Notes: generated by a model not told the origin, from the letters alone. Counted from the first letter of the stretch, positions 8,400 to 16,553 are shown. The stretch: 64,000 nucleotides of DNA from a virus (IMGVR_UViG_3300042923_000319:1-64000); one strand, 5' to 3'. Program-made: numbers and translations.

Positions 8400-8728
8400 A
8401 CACTAATGTATTCCACCATACTCTCCACCGTTCCCTATGGCAGTGGCTTGCGGATAACCCAAGTAAATCAAAGGAAGGCTGGACGAGATGGGAGAGTAAT
8501 GGTGGAGACGTAGAGGTCATATGGAGTCATTGTTTTGCATGTAAATATGCTAAAGAGTGTGGTACTTGTTATTATTGTCCTCTAGTGTGGGGTGGTAAAT
8601 ATGATAGATGCTTTGTTAATAATGGCTTGTTTGGCCAGTGGCAAAACTCCACAGATCCCCACGAGCGCACAGACCTCGCATTGAAAATCAAAGATTTACC
8701 TGTGAAGGACGGTGTGGTGTGTGACTAG
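8396..8728 (+). CDS. 110-aa Cys-rich hypothetical protein
   Basis: Contains CFACKYAKECGTCYYCPLVW, a dense Cys cluster likely to bind zinc or an Fe-S centre, followed by Trp/Gly-rich sequence. Similar Cys-rich proteins of unknown role are frequent in Bacillota phages. SD AAGGAGG. Confidence 0.5.
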   Translation: MNTNVFHHTLHRSLWQWLADNPSKSKEGWTRWESNGGDVEVIWSHCFACKYAKECGTCYYCPLVWGGKYDRCFVNNGLFGQWQNSTDPHERTDLALKIKDLPVKDGVVCD

Positions 8729-8903
8729 ACGTAAGAGGTGGGCGTGGTTTAGAATACGGAACACCAATAAGTATAATCTAAAGAAAAACGATGTACTTCA
8801 CTTGGATCATGGAATATACACTGGTGATTATTATATTGATGACATTAAATATTCAGAGGACAACTCTGATTTTGCAATGCATTTAACGGAGGTTGAACCA
8901 TGA
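8721..8903 (+). CDS. 60-aa basic hypothetical protein
   Basis: GTG start chosen at 8721 because it lies 9 nt after AAGGA; a GTG at 8712 is also in frame. N-terminus is Arg/Trp-rich (TRRKRWAWFRIR), C-terminal half acidic. Overlaps the previous gene by 8 nt. Confidence 0.4.
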   Translation: MTRRKRWAWFRIRNTNKYNLKKNDVLHLDHGIYTGDYYIDDIKYSEDNSDFAMHLTEVEP

Positions 8904-9076
8904 CCTATCAATACTTTATATCATATGTACAACAAGGTGGACTTTTTGGTAATTGTGATATAAGTTCGACAACAAGAGCAGAGGAAAATATTAGCGGATT
9001 CATTAAAGAAACAACGAAAGCTCTTGAGTCAAAAGGATTCAGTAATGTTGTCGTATTGTTCTACAAGAGGATATAG
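8900..9076 (+). CDS. 58-aa hypothetical protein
   Basis: ATGA overlap with its upstream neighbour and SD CGGAGG. Short alpha/beta pattern; no family recognised. Last small gene before the polymerase. Confidence 0.45.
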   Translation: MTYQYFISYVQQGGLFGNCDISSTTRAEENISGFIKETTKALESKGFSNVVVLFYKRI

Positions 9077-9089
9077 CTGTGTCTATAGT

Positions 9090-9107
9090 GTCCACTGATG
9101 TGTGGAC
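9090..9107 (-). promoter_or_regulatory. operator-like site 3 (reverse orientation)
   Basis: GTCCAC TGATGT GTGGAC; the minus strand reads GTCCAC ACATCA GTGGAC. Lies just before the SD of the polymerase gene, with no promoter visible. Confidence 0.6.
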
Positions 9108-9127
9108 AAGGAGAATAGGAGGAGACA

Positions 9128-12100
9128 ATGGAAATTATAGATGAGGCAGTAAATGTCCATACGCATACACAGTATTCATTAATGGACTCAACAAACAAAC
9201 CAAAGGAACTCGTAGCTAAAGTGAAAGCTATGGGGCAAGCATCAATATGTATTACGGACCACGGTGAAACTAGTGGATTAATCGAAGTGTATAACGAATG
9301 TAAAAAACAAGGAATTCACATGGTATTCGGTTGTGAGCACTACCTAGTACCCGATGTTTTAATCAAAGAAGGTGGCTATAAGCACATCATATTTTGGGCT
9401 AAGAATAACATTGGATACAATAATTTACTCAAGCTGACCACAGAAGCACATCAGAATTTCTATCGTAAACCACGTGTTGACATTGATATGATTCGTAAGT
9501 ATTCAGAAGGACTTGCGATGTCAACAGCGTGTATCGGTGGATGGCTTAGAATCAAAGATGAGTATGGGAATAACACAGTTGACATAGATTTACTTGAGCA
9601 ATTTATTGAAATATTCCCTAATGATCTATGGATAGAACTCCACACTTACTCTATTAATGAGCAGAAGTGGTGGAATAGGATTCTTATTGATATAGCAGAG
9701 AAATATAATCTACCACTCATAACAGCCTGTGATGCCCATTATACAAACAAAGAAGATGCCTATGCTCATAAAATGTGGATCACACAAGGGAAAGAGCGTG
9801 AAGATGGCTACTATCAACATCCAGAGTTTTTTCTTCATAGTGGTCAAGAAATACGTGAAGCATTATCATATCTACCTAGTGACATTGTTGAAGAAGCTAT
9901 AGCTAATACTAAGGTTCTCGCTGATAGTTGCCAAGTAGAAATAAAGTTTGGTGAACAGCATTATCCAAAGGTTGAATCAGAGAATTCAAAGGAATCAGTA
10001 AGACAGATAATGTTGAAAAATTGGAGATCAAAGGTTCCAAGGAGTGAATGGAAAGATCATGAAGCACGAGTGAATCATGAGATGCCAATCTTAGAGAAAG
10101 CAGATTATTTCCCTTATTTTCTTATTATGCATGACTTTATGGAGCACTGTCAGTCACATGGAATTCCTGTATACCCAGATTCCCGTGGTAGTGCTGGTGG
10201 CTGTGACGTAGCTTATATTATGGATATCCATAAGACTAATCCAATAAAGTATGATTTGATGTTTGCTAGGTTTCTGCATGAGGCTAGGATCACCCCATGT
10301 GACATAGATATTGATGTCTCACAGAAAAAACGTGGAGAAGCAATAGAATACATTAAAAATAAATATGGTCACGACAGAGTGTTCCAAGCAAGAACCTATG
10401 GGTACATGAGTGCTAAGGGAGCATTAAAGAGAGCTGGGAGAAGCCTTGGGTATGACCCACAGTATATTAACGATTTATCAAAAGGTATCTCAAAGTTTGG
10501 CGATGATGAATTCAAGGGTGAAGCGAAGGATAGACATCTGCTTGACCAATTGGACGCACCTAAAGACCTTATTGAGTTAGCTAAGTCTTTCGTTGGGATA
10601 CTTCAAAGTTATTCTGTACATGCCAGTGGGGTCATCGTTTTCCCAGACGATCCAAACAATTATTGTGCCATTGAAAAATCTGGTGACAATTATGTAACAG
10701 CCTATGAGTTTCATACATTGGAAAAATTAGGCATCTTAAAACTGGACATTCTTGGAATAAAAACAATAGATGTTATCTACGATACCTTAAAACTCATAGA
10801 TAATCCACCAGATATCATTAACTTACCTCCAGCAGACACGAAGACATTCGATATGTTATGCAAAGGTAAAACAGCAGGAGTATTCCAGATTGAAGGCAGA
10901 GGATTTACGCAGTTGGTTCAAGCAATTCAACCGAGAACCTTTGAAGACCTTGCTCCACTTATGGCAGTTTACAGACCAGCTATTATATCAGCAGGATTAC
11001 TTCAAACGTATATCGATAGGAGAACTGGGAAAGAGCAGGTAGAGTACCTACATCCAGACCTTGAACCTTTACTTGGACAAGTCTATGGTCTAATGATTTA
11101 TCAAGAAAATATCATTGAGGTAGCAAAGACTATCTGTGGTTATTCCGCAGGTGAAGCTGATATGATCCGTAGAGCTTGCGGTAGAAAACTCCCAGAAGAA
11201 ATGGCAAAAATTAAGCCAGACTTCATACAGCACGGGATCAGCAAAGGTTACGATATAACATTCATTGAAAGATTATGGGAATTAATTGAATTCTTTGCAG
11301 AATATGGTTTTGGGAAAGCCCACACTTACGGGTATGGGACAAGGGCGTACATTACTGCATATCTCAAAGCTAATCACACAAAAGAATTTATGGTTTCTCT
11401 TATCAATTCAGAGGATAACCAAGAAGATACAATACCATACATTGAAGAGTGTAAATCATTAGGTATTCCAATACTTCCACCAGATTTATCCGTCTGTAAT
11501 ACTCAATGGATAATCGAAGGTGATTCCATTCGTATTGGCTTACATTACCTCAAAGGTGTTGGAAATAATCTCTGTACTGATTACACAGAAACACTCAATG
11601 ATATCATAGCGCATAACCATAAGAATACTATTGAATCACTCATCAAATCTGGAGCCTTGGATTACCTCGGCCACACCCGTGCATATATGCTGACCAACCT
11701 TAGCTCACTCCAAGATACAATGAAGCGTGTTAAGCAATGCCAGCAGAAAATACGGGATAACCAAGAGTTACTGCAATCGTCCACGCTCGACAAGGACAAG
11801 CGTAAATATGAACGACAGATAAACTCATGGACACAGAAGTTAAACGAAGCACAGGCTCACACAGAGCTTACAGAAGAGTCCTATGATGAAGTCAAGGGTG
11901 AATGTGAGGTACTTGGGTTCAGCTTCAAAGAAATTCCAAAGGTTAAACTAGGGAAACTCACAAACATATTCAAGAAGAATGATAAGAACTCACACGAGAT
12001 GGCTTGGCTCACAATGGATTCAGATTATGGAGAATACCGATGTACAGTCTTTGCAAGCGGATGGAAACTCATAGCTGACAAAGTTATCGTTGGTGAATCA

Positions 12101-12196
12101 TATAAGTTCATTGTTGGTGACACGAATATATTGGAAGAACTCAAGGTTAACGGTGAAGTCATTAAGTTAAACGAAAGGAAGTTTTGGAAACGATGA
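9128..12196 (+). CDS. dnaE: DNA polymerase III alpha subunit, DnaE-like (C family)
   Basis: 1022 aa. The N-terminal PHP domain starts with VHTHTQYSLMDS and continues to about residue 210. The polymerase core has SRGSAGGCDVAY near residue 355 (equivalent of RGSAAGS) and the catalytic PCDIDID near 395. YGFGKAHTYGYGTRAY and the helix-hairpin region near 780-810 are also typical. An OB-like domain occupies about 935-1000. It is shorter than host DnaE (about 1,150), lacking most of the C-terminal tail. Acts as the replicative polymerase for phage DNA with the phage helicase, primase and SSB. SD AGGAGG before ATG. Confidence 0.9.
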   Translation: MEIIDEAVNVHTHTQYSLMDSTNKPKELVAKVKAMGQASICITDHGETSGLIEVYNECKKQGIHMVFGCEHYLVPDVLIKEGGYKHIIFWAKNNIGYNNLLKLTTEAHQNFYRKPRVDIDMIRKYSEGLAMSTACIGGWLRIKDEYGNNTVDIDLLEQFIEIFPNDLWIELHTYSINEQKWWNRILIDIAEKYNLPLITACDAHYTNKEDAYAHKMWITQGKEREDGYYQHPEFFLHSGQEIREALSYLPSDIVEEAIANTKVLADSCQVEIKFGEQHYPKVESENSKESVRQIMLKNWRSKVPRSEWKDHEARVNHEMPILEKADYFPYFLIMHDFMEHCQSHGIPVYPDSRGSAGGCDVAYIMDIHKTNPIKYDLMFARFLHEARITPCDIDIDVSQKKRGEAIEYIKNKYGHDRVFQARTYGYMSAKGALKRAGRSLGYDPQYINDLSKGISKFGDDEFKGEAKDRHLLDQLDAPKDLIELAKSFVGILQSYSVHASGVIVFPDDPNNYCAIEKSGDNYVTAYEFHTLEKLGILKLDILGIKTIDVIYDTLKLIDNPPDIINLPPADTKTFDMLCKGKTAGVFQIEGRGFTQLVQAIQPRTFEDLAPLMAVYRPAIISAGLLQTYIDRRTGKEQVEYLHPDLEPLLGQVYGLMIYQENIIEVAKTICGYSAGEADMIRRACGRKLPEEMAKIKPDFIQHGISKGYDITFIERLWELIEFFAEYGFGKAHTYGYGTRAYITAYLKANHTKEFMVSLINSEDNQEDTIPYIEECKSLGIPILPPDLSVCNTQWIIEGDSIRIGLHYLKGVGNNLCTDYTETLNDIIAHNHKNTIESLIKSGALDYLGHTRAYMLTNLSSLQDTMKRVKQCQQKIRDNQELLQSSTLDKDKRKYERQINSWTQKLNEAQAHTELTEESYDEVKGECEVLGFSFKEIPKVKLGKLTNIFKKNDKNSHEMAWLTMDSDYGEYRCTVFASGWKLIADKVIVGESYKFIVGDTNILEELKVNGEVIKLNERKFWKR

Positions 12197-12489
12197 AAGT
12201 TTATGTACTAGAATATTACGATGATGAACACAGTGGCATCCATAATATTTACCTCAGTAAAGCCAAAGCGGAGCAGGACAAACTAGAGCTTGAACAAAAG
12301 GAAATCGAAAGAAGTTTCAAAGACTTGCTGAGTTATTATAATGATTTTACACCAGAGGAAAGAACCCTTGTTGAACAAGAGGAAGGCTATGGTTTCTTCT
12401 CAGTTGAGCATGTTCAATCGATAGAGAAAGACGCGAAATCATATGTAGAATATTGGTATATCATTGATGAACATGAGGCGATCGAGTAA
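12193..12489 (+). CDS. 98-aa hypothetical protein (DUF7336-like N-terminus)
   Basis: ATG overlaps the polymerase TGA. Starts MKVYVLEYYDDEHSG, the pattern of small proteins with a beta-strand then a Lys/Glu helix, ending in an acidic tail. Last gene of this rightward operon, meeting the leftward repressor at a shared hairpin. No function assigned. Confidence 0.5.
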   Translation: MKVYVLEYYDDEHSGIHNIYLSKAKAEQDKLELEQKEIERSFKDLLSYYNDFTPEERTLVEQEEGYGFFSVEHVQSIEKDAKSYVEYWYIIDEHEAIE

Positions 12490-12495
12490 AGAAAA

Positions 12496-12516
12496 AGCAG
12501 AGGATTAACCTCTGCT
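12496..12516 (-). terminator. terminator of the repressor gene
   Basis: AGCAGAGG and CCTCTGCT form a perfect 8-bp stem with a 5-nt loop holding the repressor stop codon. On the minus strand a T-rich run (TTTTTCTTT) follows, so it ends leftward transcription; it may also slow the convergent operon. Confidence 0.75.
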
Positions 12517-13089
12517 CAACTCATATAACTTTATTAATTTATCCGCTGTATCTCCCTTGAGTAGCCACTGATACACCTCAGTCGGTAGTTTTTCGCGTAA
12601 CTCAATGAAACTATAGAATTCAGTGCGATCATCTTGGGATACATTGGCAAATTTATCAATAGTCTCTGCTGTTTTATTGGTATCTGTGAGAACCTCTAAT
12701 GTTGTTCCCAATGCAGCAGCGAATCTCTTTGCTTCACTAGCTCTTATCGGATTCTTGCGAGATTCTTTTATGTGAATCCCTTGTCTACCTTTGAAGCCCA
12801 ATGTTTTAGCAAGTTCATCCGTTGGTATCTCTTTAGCTATTCTATATTTCTTCTCATTGTCCCAAAATGGCATCGGTGTAATGAAGTAATCCCAAAGTTC
12901 TTCTATAGTCTTATCAAGGAGTATCGATGCTTTGCTTTGGAGTTCCTGTGACACTTCTTTGGTTGAATTATTTTCGATTTCAGAGTAGTTATTAGGGTTG
13001 ATACCTAAAGCTTCAGCTATGACATCTATAGTAATATGCTTGGTCATCCTGTAGGTTTTAACGTTGTTCCAAAAGATTCTTGAATCCAT
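12505..13089 (-). CDS. double helix-turn-helix repressor, candidate immunity repressor
   Basis: 194 aa from the ATG at 13089, chosen because GGAG lies 9 nt upstream. Two XRE-type HTH units: FWNNVKTYRMTKHITIDVIA and later FWDNEKKYRIAKEIPTDELA, about 80 residues apart, then a helical C-terminal region. Its own promoter carries a GTATAC-N6-GTATAC site (13122), suggesting autorepression. Divergent from the excisionase. A protein with two unlike HTHs would suit the asymmetric 18-bp sites found 16 times in the window. The link between protein and sites is inference. Confidence 0.7.
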   Translation of the reverse strand: MDSRIFWNNVKTYRMTKHITIDVIAEALGINPNNYSEIENNSTKEVSQELQSKASILLDKTIEELWDYFITPMPFWDNEKKYRIAKEIPTDELAKTLGFKGRQGIHIKESRKNPIRASEAKRFAAALGTTLEVLTDTNKTAETIDKFANVSQDDRTEFYSFIELREKLPTEVYQWLLKGDTADKLIKLYELSRG

Positions 13090-13121
13090 TATCGTCATCT
13101 CCATTTCTTTGTGTATCTATA

Positions 13122-13139
13122 GTATACCATAAAGTATAC
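13122..13139 (-). promoter_or_regulatory. operator-like site 4 in the repressor promoter
   Basis: GTATAC CATAAA GTATAC. On the minus strand the second half overlaps TATACT, which with TTTACT 16 bp upstream forms the repressor promoter. Implies autoregulation. Confidence 0.65.
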
Positions 13140-13182
13140 GGTAGTAAACACAAAATATCAAAAATATTTAGGAGGCACTATT

Positions 13183-13362
13183 ATGAATAAACCAGAGTTT
13201 TATACCGTTGATGAGGTTAAGGAAATCTTACGAGCAAAAAAGAGAGACACTGTGTACAATATGTGTCGTGCTGGAGAAATACCAGCGATACAGTTTAATA
13301 GGGGTGGAACGTGGTTAATACCCAAGGATAAATTCCATAGAATGATTGAGCATATGATGTAA
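13183..13362 (+). CDS. xis: excisionase-type HTH protein
   Basis: 59 aa. FYTVDEVKEILRAKKRDTVYN followed by GEIPAIQF and WLIPKDKF is the winged-HTH pattern of excisionases (HTH_17). SD AGGAGG 7 nt before ATG. Divergent from the repressor, with attP and integrase just beyond. Likely directs integrase toward excision; could alternatively be a transcription regulator. Confidence 0.7.
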   Translation: MNKPEFYTVDEVKEILRAKKRDTVYNMCRAGEIPAIQFNRGGTWLIPKDKFHRMIEHMM

Positions 13363-13389
13363 TCTACGGTGTAATCAGGGAATAAAAAA

Positions 13390-13413
13390 GAGTCCGTGAA
13401 AACCCACGGACTC
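13390..13413. terminator. bidirectional terminator between xis and attP
   Basis: GAGTCCGTG and CACGGACTC form a perfect 9-bp stem with loop AAAACC. The minus strand has TTTTTTATT after it, so it can end integrase transcripts that have crossed attP; the plus side stops xis. Confidence 0.75.
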
Positions 13414-13425
13414 GCTGTTTCACTA

Positions 13426-13473
13426 TGGAGCTGATAATAGGATTTGAACCTACGACCTACTCATTACGAATGA
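13426..13473 (-). other. attP: attP core: 3' half of a tRNA-Thr(CGU) gene
   Basis: Read on the minus strand, these 48 nt run from the anticodon loop TTCGTAA through the T arm (GGTTCAAATCC) to an acceptor end with CCA. The 5' half of a tRNA is missing and bases upstream of the loop no longer pair with the anticodon stem, as expected for an attachment core restoring a host tRNA-Thr after integration. The flanking GTTGAC-AATC-GTCAAC palindrome (13490-13505) and GTGTAATC repeats may be arm sites. Only one core copy is present. Confidence 0.8.
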
Positions 13474-13585
13474 TAAGATATTGCAATGTGTTGACAATCG
13501 TCAACTAGCATTATCAATGGCTCAAAACTCTGGTTTCTCATTTGTGTTGACGACATGTCCACTAATTTACACAACAAAAATAAGG

Positions 13586-14785
13586 CTATGGTGTAATCGA
13601 TGGTGTAATGAAATCACTCTCAAATAAATCTGCTGACTTCTGCTCTGCGAAACTAATGTAATGAGCATAGGTATCTAAGGTTATCTGCACACTAGCATGT
13701 CCAAGCCTTAATGACACTGTTTTGATATTAATATTGTTCCCAATGAGCTTCGTTGCATGTGTATGTCTAATACTATGGAATGTTATTTTTCGTTCTATTT
13801 TGGCACTACCGCATGCAACTTGGAAAGCTCTTAGAATATTCCTTGGTTGTATACAATTGCCAGTAACGGTGTGAAATACATATTTAGACTTTGGTGACTC
13901 ACGTTTCTTATAGATTTCCTTTAGCTCAAGCAACAGGATCGTCATCGAGTGAGGTATCAGAATATTACGGATTGACTGTTGTGTTTTCGGAAGTCCTTCT
14001 TTTAGTCCATCCCCAGGTACATATGATATATTATTATTGATAAATATTCGATTTTCCTCTGGGAAGAACTGTGACCACCTAAGTCCAGCCATTTCACCCT
14101 CACGAATGCCTGTACAGTATGCAAGCATATAGATTACATAGGTTAGCCAGCCAGTTTTCTGTTTAGATTCTTTGTATTGATCAAATACTCCCTTGGTGTA
14201 CTTTAGTATCGCCTTATGCTCATCACTAGAAATAACAGTGATATTGCCAATAGTACCTCTTTTGCTCTTAAAGCTCTTACAGGCAGTCACAGGGTTGTCT
14301 ATGACGGTTCCCTTGGTTACAGCCAGTGTAAACATATTATTCATTATGGTTCTATATTTGGTAACAGTGGATTGGCTAAGATTCCCTTTAATAACCAAAT
14401 TTGACAAGTAGAATTCTATTGATTCAGTGTCTATCTTGCGAATATCATCGAAGTCAAAGTGCTTCCCTATATACTTTGATATTTCCTTGTAGTCAAAGGC
14501 TGTCTTAGGTTTCATGTGTATAGCAGCTACTTTGTTATCAAGGGAATCCTCCCAGAGTTCACGTAAACTCTTGAATGTTATTTTCTTGCGAGAACTTATG
14601 GTGGGCAATTTGTTTTTCTCTTTAAGGTTCTGTAGTAACCTCAGTTCTCTCTCAGCTTCAGTTTTACCATTGCGAGTTTTAGTGATTTTTCTACGCTTAC
14701 CATTTTGTGGTGATAGTTCTACAACAGCTTGCCATCGTCCATCTGGTAGTTGTCTAAGAAACCCAAGTCCTTTAGTGCCACTCAT
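13586..14785 (-). CDS. int: tyrosine recombinase integrase
   Basis: 399 aa. N-terminal AP2-like arm-binding region (FLRQLPDGRWQAVVEL), SAM-like core-binding domain, then catalytic residues: Arg in GIREGEMAGLRW, His and Arg in HSIRHTHATKL, LGHASVQIT, and the Tyr in DTYAHY. The coding end lies 113 nt from the attP core, the usual arrangement. Catalyses integration into the host tRNA-Thr gene and, with Xis, excision. SD TAGGAGGG before ATG. Confidence 0.9.
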   Translation of the reverse strand: MSGTKGLGFLRQLPDGRWQAVVELSPQNGKRRKITKTRNGKTEAERELRLLQNLKEKNKLPTISSRKKITFKSLRELWEDSLDNKVAAIHMKPKTAFDYKEISKYIGKHFDFDDIRKIDTESIEFYLSNLVIKGNLSQSTVTKYRTIMNNMFTLAVTKGTVIDNPVTACKSFKSKRGTIGNITVISSDEHKAILKYTKGVFDQYKESKQKTGWLTYVIYMLAYCTGIREGEMAGLRWSQFFPEENRIFINNNISYVPGDGLKEGLPKTQQSIRNILIPHSMTILLLELKEIYKKRESPKSKYVFHTVTGNCIQPRNILRAFQVACGSAKIERKITFHSIRHTHATKLIGNNINIKTVSLRLGHASVQITLDTYAHYISFAEQKSADLFESDFITPSITP

Positions 14786-14892
14786 TGTATCCCTCCTATT
14801 TACAGATTACCCATGATTTACTTGTATATTATCAATATTTGTTATGGTAAAATTGACCTATGGTTTATTAAATATACTAGGAGATGGAGCAG

Positions 14893-15045
14893 ATGAAAGA
14901 GTATATAGAAAGTATCAATATTAATATCATCAAAGATAACGGAATATTCAGATGGTGCTGGTATCATGGAGAATATTGGGTAACAGAGTCTTATGAAGAT
15001 GAACTCATTGAGAAACTTTCCGCGAAGCTAGAGGTTTCAGCATAG
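14893..15045 (+). CDS. 50-aa hypothetical protein
   Basis: SD TAGGAGATGG before ATG. Trp/Tyr-rich centre (RWCWYHGEYWV). Its 3' end overlaps the end of the convergent XRE gene by 41 nt. No family recognised. Confidence 0.4.
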   Translation: MKEYIESININIIKDNGIFRWCWYHGEYWVTESYEDELIEKLSAKLEVSA

Positions 15046-15343
15046 CTCTAACATCAGATATCGTTAAATTAGCATCTTTAACTTCAGGTATCATCGCATA
15101 TACAATGTCTTCATTAGTAGATATATGTTCAATAGACGCATTGTCCTCATCGAAATATCGAGGTGGCAATCCAGCGATCCGAATAAGGGTCGCTTCTTTT
15201 TGTCTGCTAAGTCTTTTGGTATTTGTTGGGCTTTCAAGTGTTGAGATGTATTTCTGTGTTACTCCAATAGCCTCTCCTAGTTGAAGCTGTGTCATTCCAA
15301 GGGATTCCCTGGCATTTCTCATTTTCTCATTATAGGTTAACAA
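15005..15343 (-). CDS. XRE-family transcriptional regulator
   Basis: 112 aa with TTG start 7 nt after AGGAGAGG. The HTH is MTQLQLGEAIGVTQKYISTLE near residues 17-37; the C-terminal half is acidic and helical. Has an extended -10 promoter (TGGTATAAT near 15433 on the minus strand). Lies between integrase and an operator-controlled promoter, so part of the lysogeny switch. Operator unknown. Confidence 0.7.
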   Translation of the reverse strand: MLTYNEKMRNARESLGMTQLQLGEAIGVTQKYISTLESPTNTKRLSRQKEATLIRIAGLPPRYFDEDNASIEHISTNEDIVYAMIPEVKDANLTISDVRAMLKPLASRKVSQ

Positions 15344-15515
15344 AATTGAACCTCTCCTTTACAAAATAAAATAATACCCTCAGAAAGTTCTTGACTTACA
15401 GAACCATGAGTAGTATTATGTGTTTATAGGGTAATTATACCACAAAATTACATAAAATACAGAAGAAAAATATGACAATTTCGTTAGCATTCATTACACT
15501 CATAAAAATAAAGTG

Positions 15516-15545
15516 TTGACATGCGTATACAGATGAGTGTACAAT
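15516..15545 (+). promoter_or_regulatory. rightward promoter with operator
   Basis: TTGACA at 15516, 18-bp spacer, TACAAT at 15540. Near-identical in layout and flanks (AAAAATAAAGTGTTGACA) to the 6854 promoter, so the two were probably duplicated. Confidence 0.8.
15525..15542 (+). promoter_or_regulatory. operator-like site 5 (GTATAC AGATGA GTGTAC)
   Basis: Covers the spacer and start of the -10 of the 15516 promoter, as in sites 1, 7 and 14. Confidence 0.65.
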
Positions 15546-15571
15546 ATGGATACAGGAAAGGAGGACAGCAC

Positions 15572-15670
15572 ATGAACAAATATGAACGAAGGCGATTCTT
15601 TGAGTGCTTAAGGATCACAATGATGGTCACAGTAATTCTAGCATCACTAAAATTTATAATGATAGGGTAA
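15572..15670 (+). CDS. 32-aa membrane peptide
   Basis: SD GAAAGGAGG before ATG. A basic start (NKYERRR) then one hydrophobic helix (MMVTVILASLKFIMIG). First product of the 15516 promoter. Function unknown. Confidence 0.5.
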   Translation: MNKYERRRFFECLRITMMVTVILASLKFIMIG

Positions 15671-15683
15671 GGAGAGAACAGAA

Positions 15684-15935
15684 ATGGATAACGAAAGCAA
15701 CATGAAATACATCTTAGAAAGCACCATGAGAAATGCATCAGAAAATCATGAAGCATACCAACAGTTTCAATTGGAATATCATATGCATCTCAGTAAACGC
15801 ACAGTGAAGAACATTAGCATCTTAGATTACATCGATGAGTACTTAGGAATGATCCCAGAGCTGTACAAAATTACCTGCGAGTTGCATAAGAATAAAGCTA
15901 AGGAATTTACTAAAGGGATTCATGGGGTAGCATAA
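15684..15935 (+). CDS. 83-aa hypothetical protein
   Basis: SD AAGGAGAG 10 nt before ATG. Helical, His-rich in the middle. Co-transcribed with the preceding peptide and the following 74-aa gene (ATG on the last base of its stop). No motif recognised. Confidence 0.5.
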   Translation: MDNESNMKYILESTMRNASENHEAYQQFQLEYHMHLSKRTVKNISILDYIDEYLGMIPELYKITCELHKNKAKEFTKGIHGVA

Positions 15936-16159
15936 TGAGATTTGTTGATGGAACTAAAGAACCAACGGTAAAAGTGAACGGTGAAATTGATGAAGATGGT
16001 AATTTTGTAATATTGGTCGACAATATCCCAATAGCGTATTTAGATCACATAAATGGTAGACTAATGTTAATACGAATTAGCTCATATAATTCAAAAGAAT
16101 ACTTAGAAAAACTTGGAATAGATTTTTCTACTGACTATATATCGATCAGCGTTCTGTAG
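15935..16159 (+). CDS. 74-aa hypothetical protein
   Basis: Beta-rich pattern (PTVKVNGEIDEDGNFVILVD). Small early protein between two regulators; no family recognised. Confidence 0.5.
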   Translation: MRFVDGTKEPTVKVNGEIDEDGNFVILVDNIPIAYLDHINGRLMLIRISSYNSKEYLEKLGIDFSTDYISISVL

Positions 16160-16213
16160 TTAGTTTTAAGCACTACGTAAAAATATTCGCTTATGATTGT
16201 CTACGAAACACAT

Positions 16214-16249
16214 TAAAAACGCTTAGAGGGAGCGTGAGATACCTTAGAA
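16214..16249. repeat. 36-nt repeated element, copy A
   Basis: First of three ungapped 36-nt copies (also 17547 and 19119). Plus strand: TAAAAACGCTTAGA, then GCGTGAGATACCTTAGAA; CTTAGA occurs twice 21 nt apart. Minus strand: ACGCT-7 nt-AGCGT followed by TTTTTA, an intrinsic-terminator shape. This copy lies just past the end of the leftward XRE gene at 16255 and probably terminates it. Confidence 0.65.
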
Positions 16250-16254
16250 ATGGT

Positions 16255-16449
16255 TCAGTGGTTTTTACGCCCCACAAGGTAGTCTATGGAGACATCAAAG
16301 TAGTCAGCGAGAGCTATTAAGGAAGATAGTGGGATATCAACGGTTCCTGCTTCGTATCTTCGATATTGTCTTTCGGACAAACTAAGCGCATCCGACAATT
16401 CTTTTTGAGTTAAACCTTTATTATTTCGAAGTATTTTAAAATTATTCAT
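16255..16449 (-). CDS. CI/Cro-like XRE repressor
   Basis: 64 aa, a bare HTH: LTQKELSDALSLSERQYRRYE, then IDYLVGRK, the usual end of short Xre regulators. SD GAGGTG before ATG. Divergent from the antirepressor operon; two 17-bp inverted repeats (16473 and 16506) lie in the shared control region and are its likely operators. Confidence 0.75.
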   Translation of the reverse strand: MNNFKILRNNKGLTQKELSDALSLSERQYRRYEAGTVDIPLSSLIALADYFDVSIDYLVGRKNH

Positions 16450-16467
16450 AATTCACCTCAAAAAGTG

Positions 16468-16496
16468 TTGACAGGACATAAAACGTCCTATATAAT
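16468..16496 (+). promoter_or_regulatory. consensus rightward promoter of the antirepressor operon
   Basis: TTGACA at 16468, 17-bp spacer, TATAAT at 16491: a perfect sigma70 consensus. An inverted repeat fills the spacer and a second lies 10 nt past the -10. Confidence 0.85.
16473..16489. promoter_or_regulatory. operator OR1-like inverted repeat
   Basis: AGGACATAAAACGTCCT, inside the promoter spacer. Paired with an almost identical copy 33 bp away centre to centre; likely bound by the 64-aa XRE protein. Confidence 0.7.
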
Positions 16497-16505
16497 AAAC
16501 ATATG

Positions 16506-16522
16506 AGGACATAAGAAGTCCT
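16506..16522. promoter_or_regulatory. operator OR2-like inverted repeat
   Basis: AGGACATAAGAAGTCCT, just downstream of the -10. Same half-sites (AGGACxT / AxGTCCT) as the copy at 16473. Different from the dispersed GTNNAC sites, so a second regulator is at work. Confidence 0.7.
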
Positions 16523-16553
16523 CCAATAAAAAACAAAGGAGACTAAAACAAAC

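Noticed and set aside
14193-14816. Open frames on the plus strand within the integrase gene
   Set aside because: Antisense shadows of a clear tyrosine recombinase; no SD or recognisable protein.
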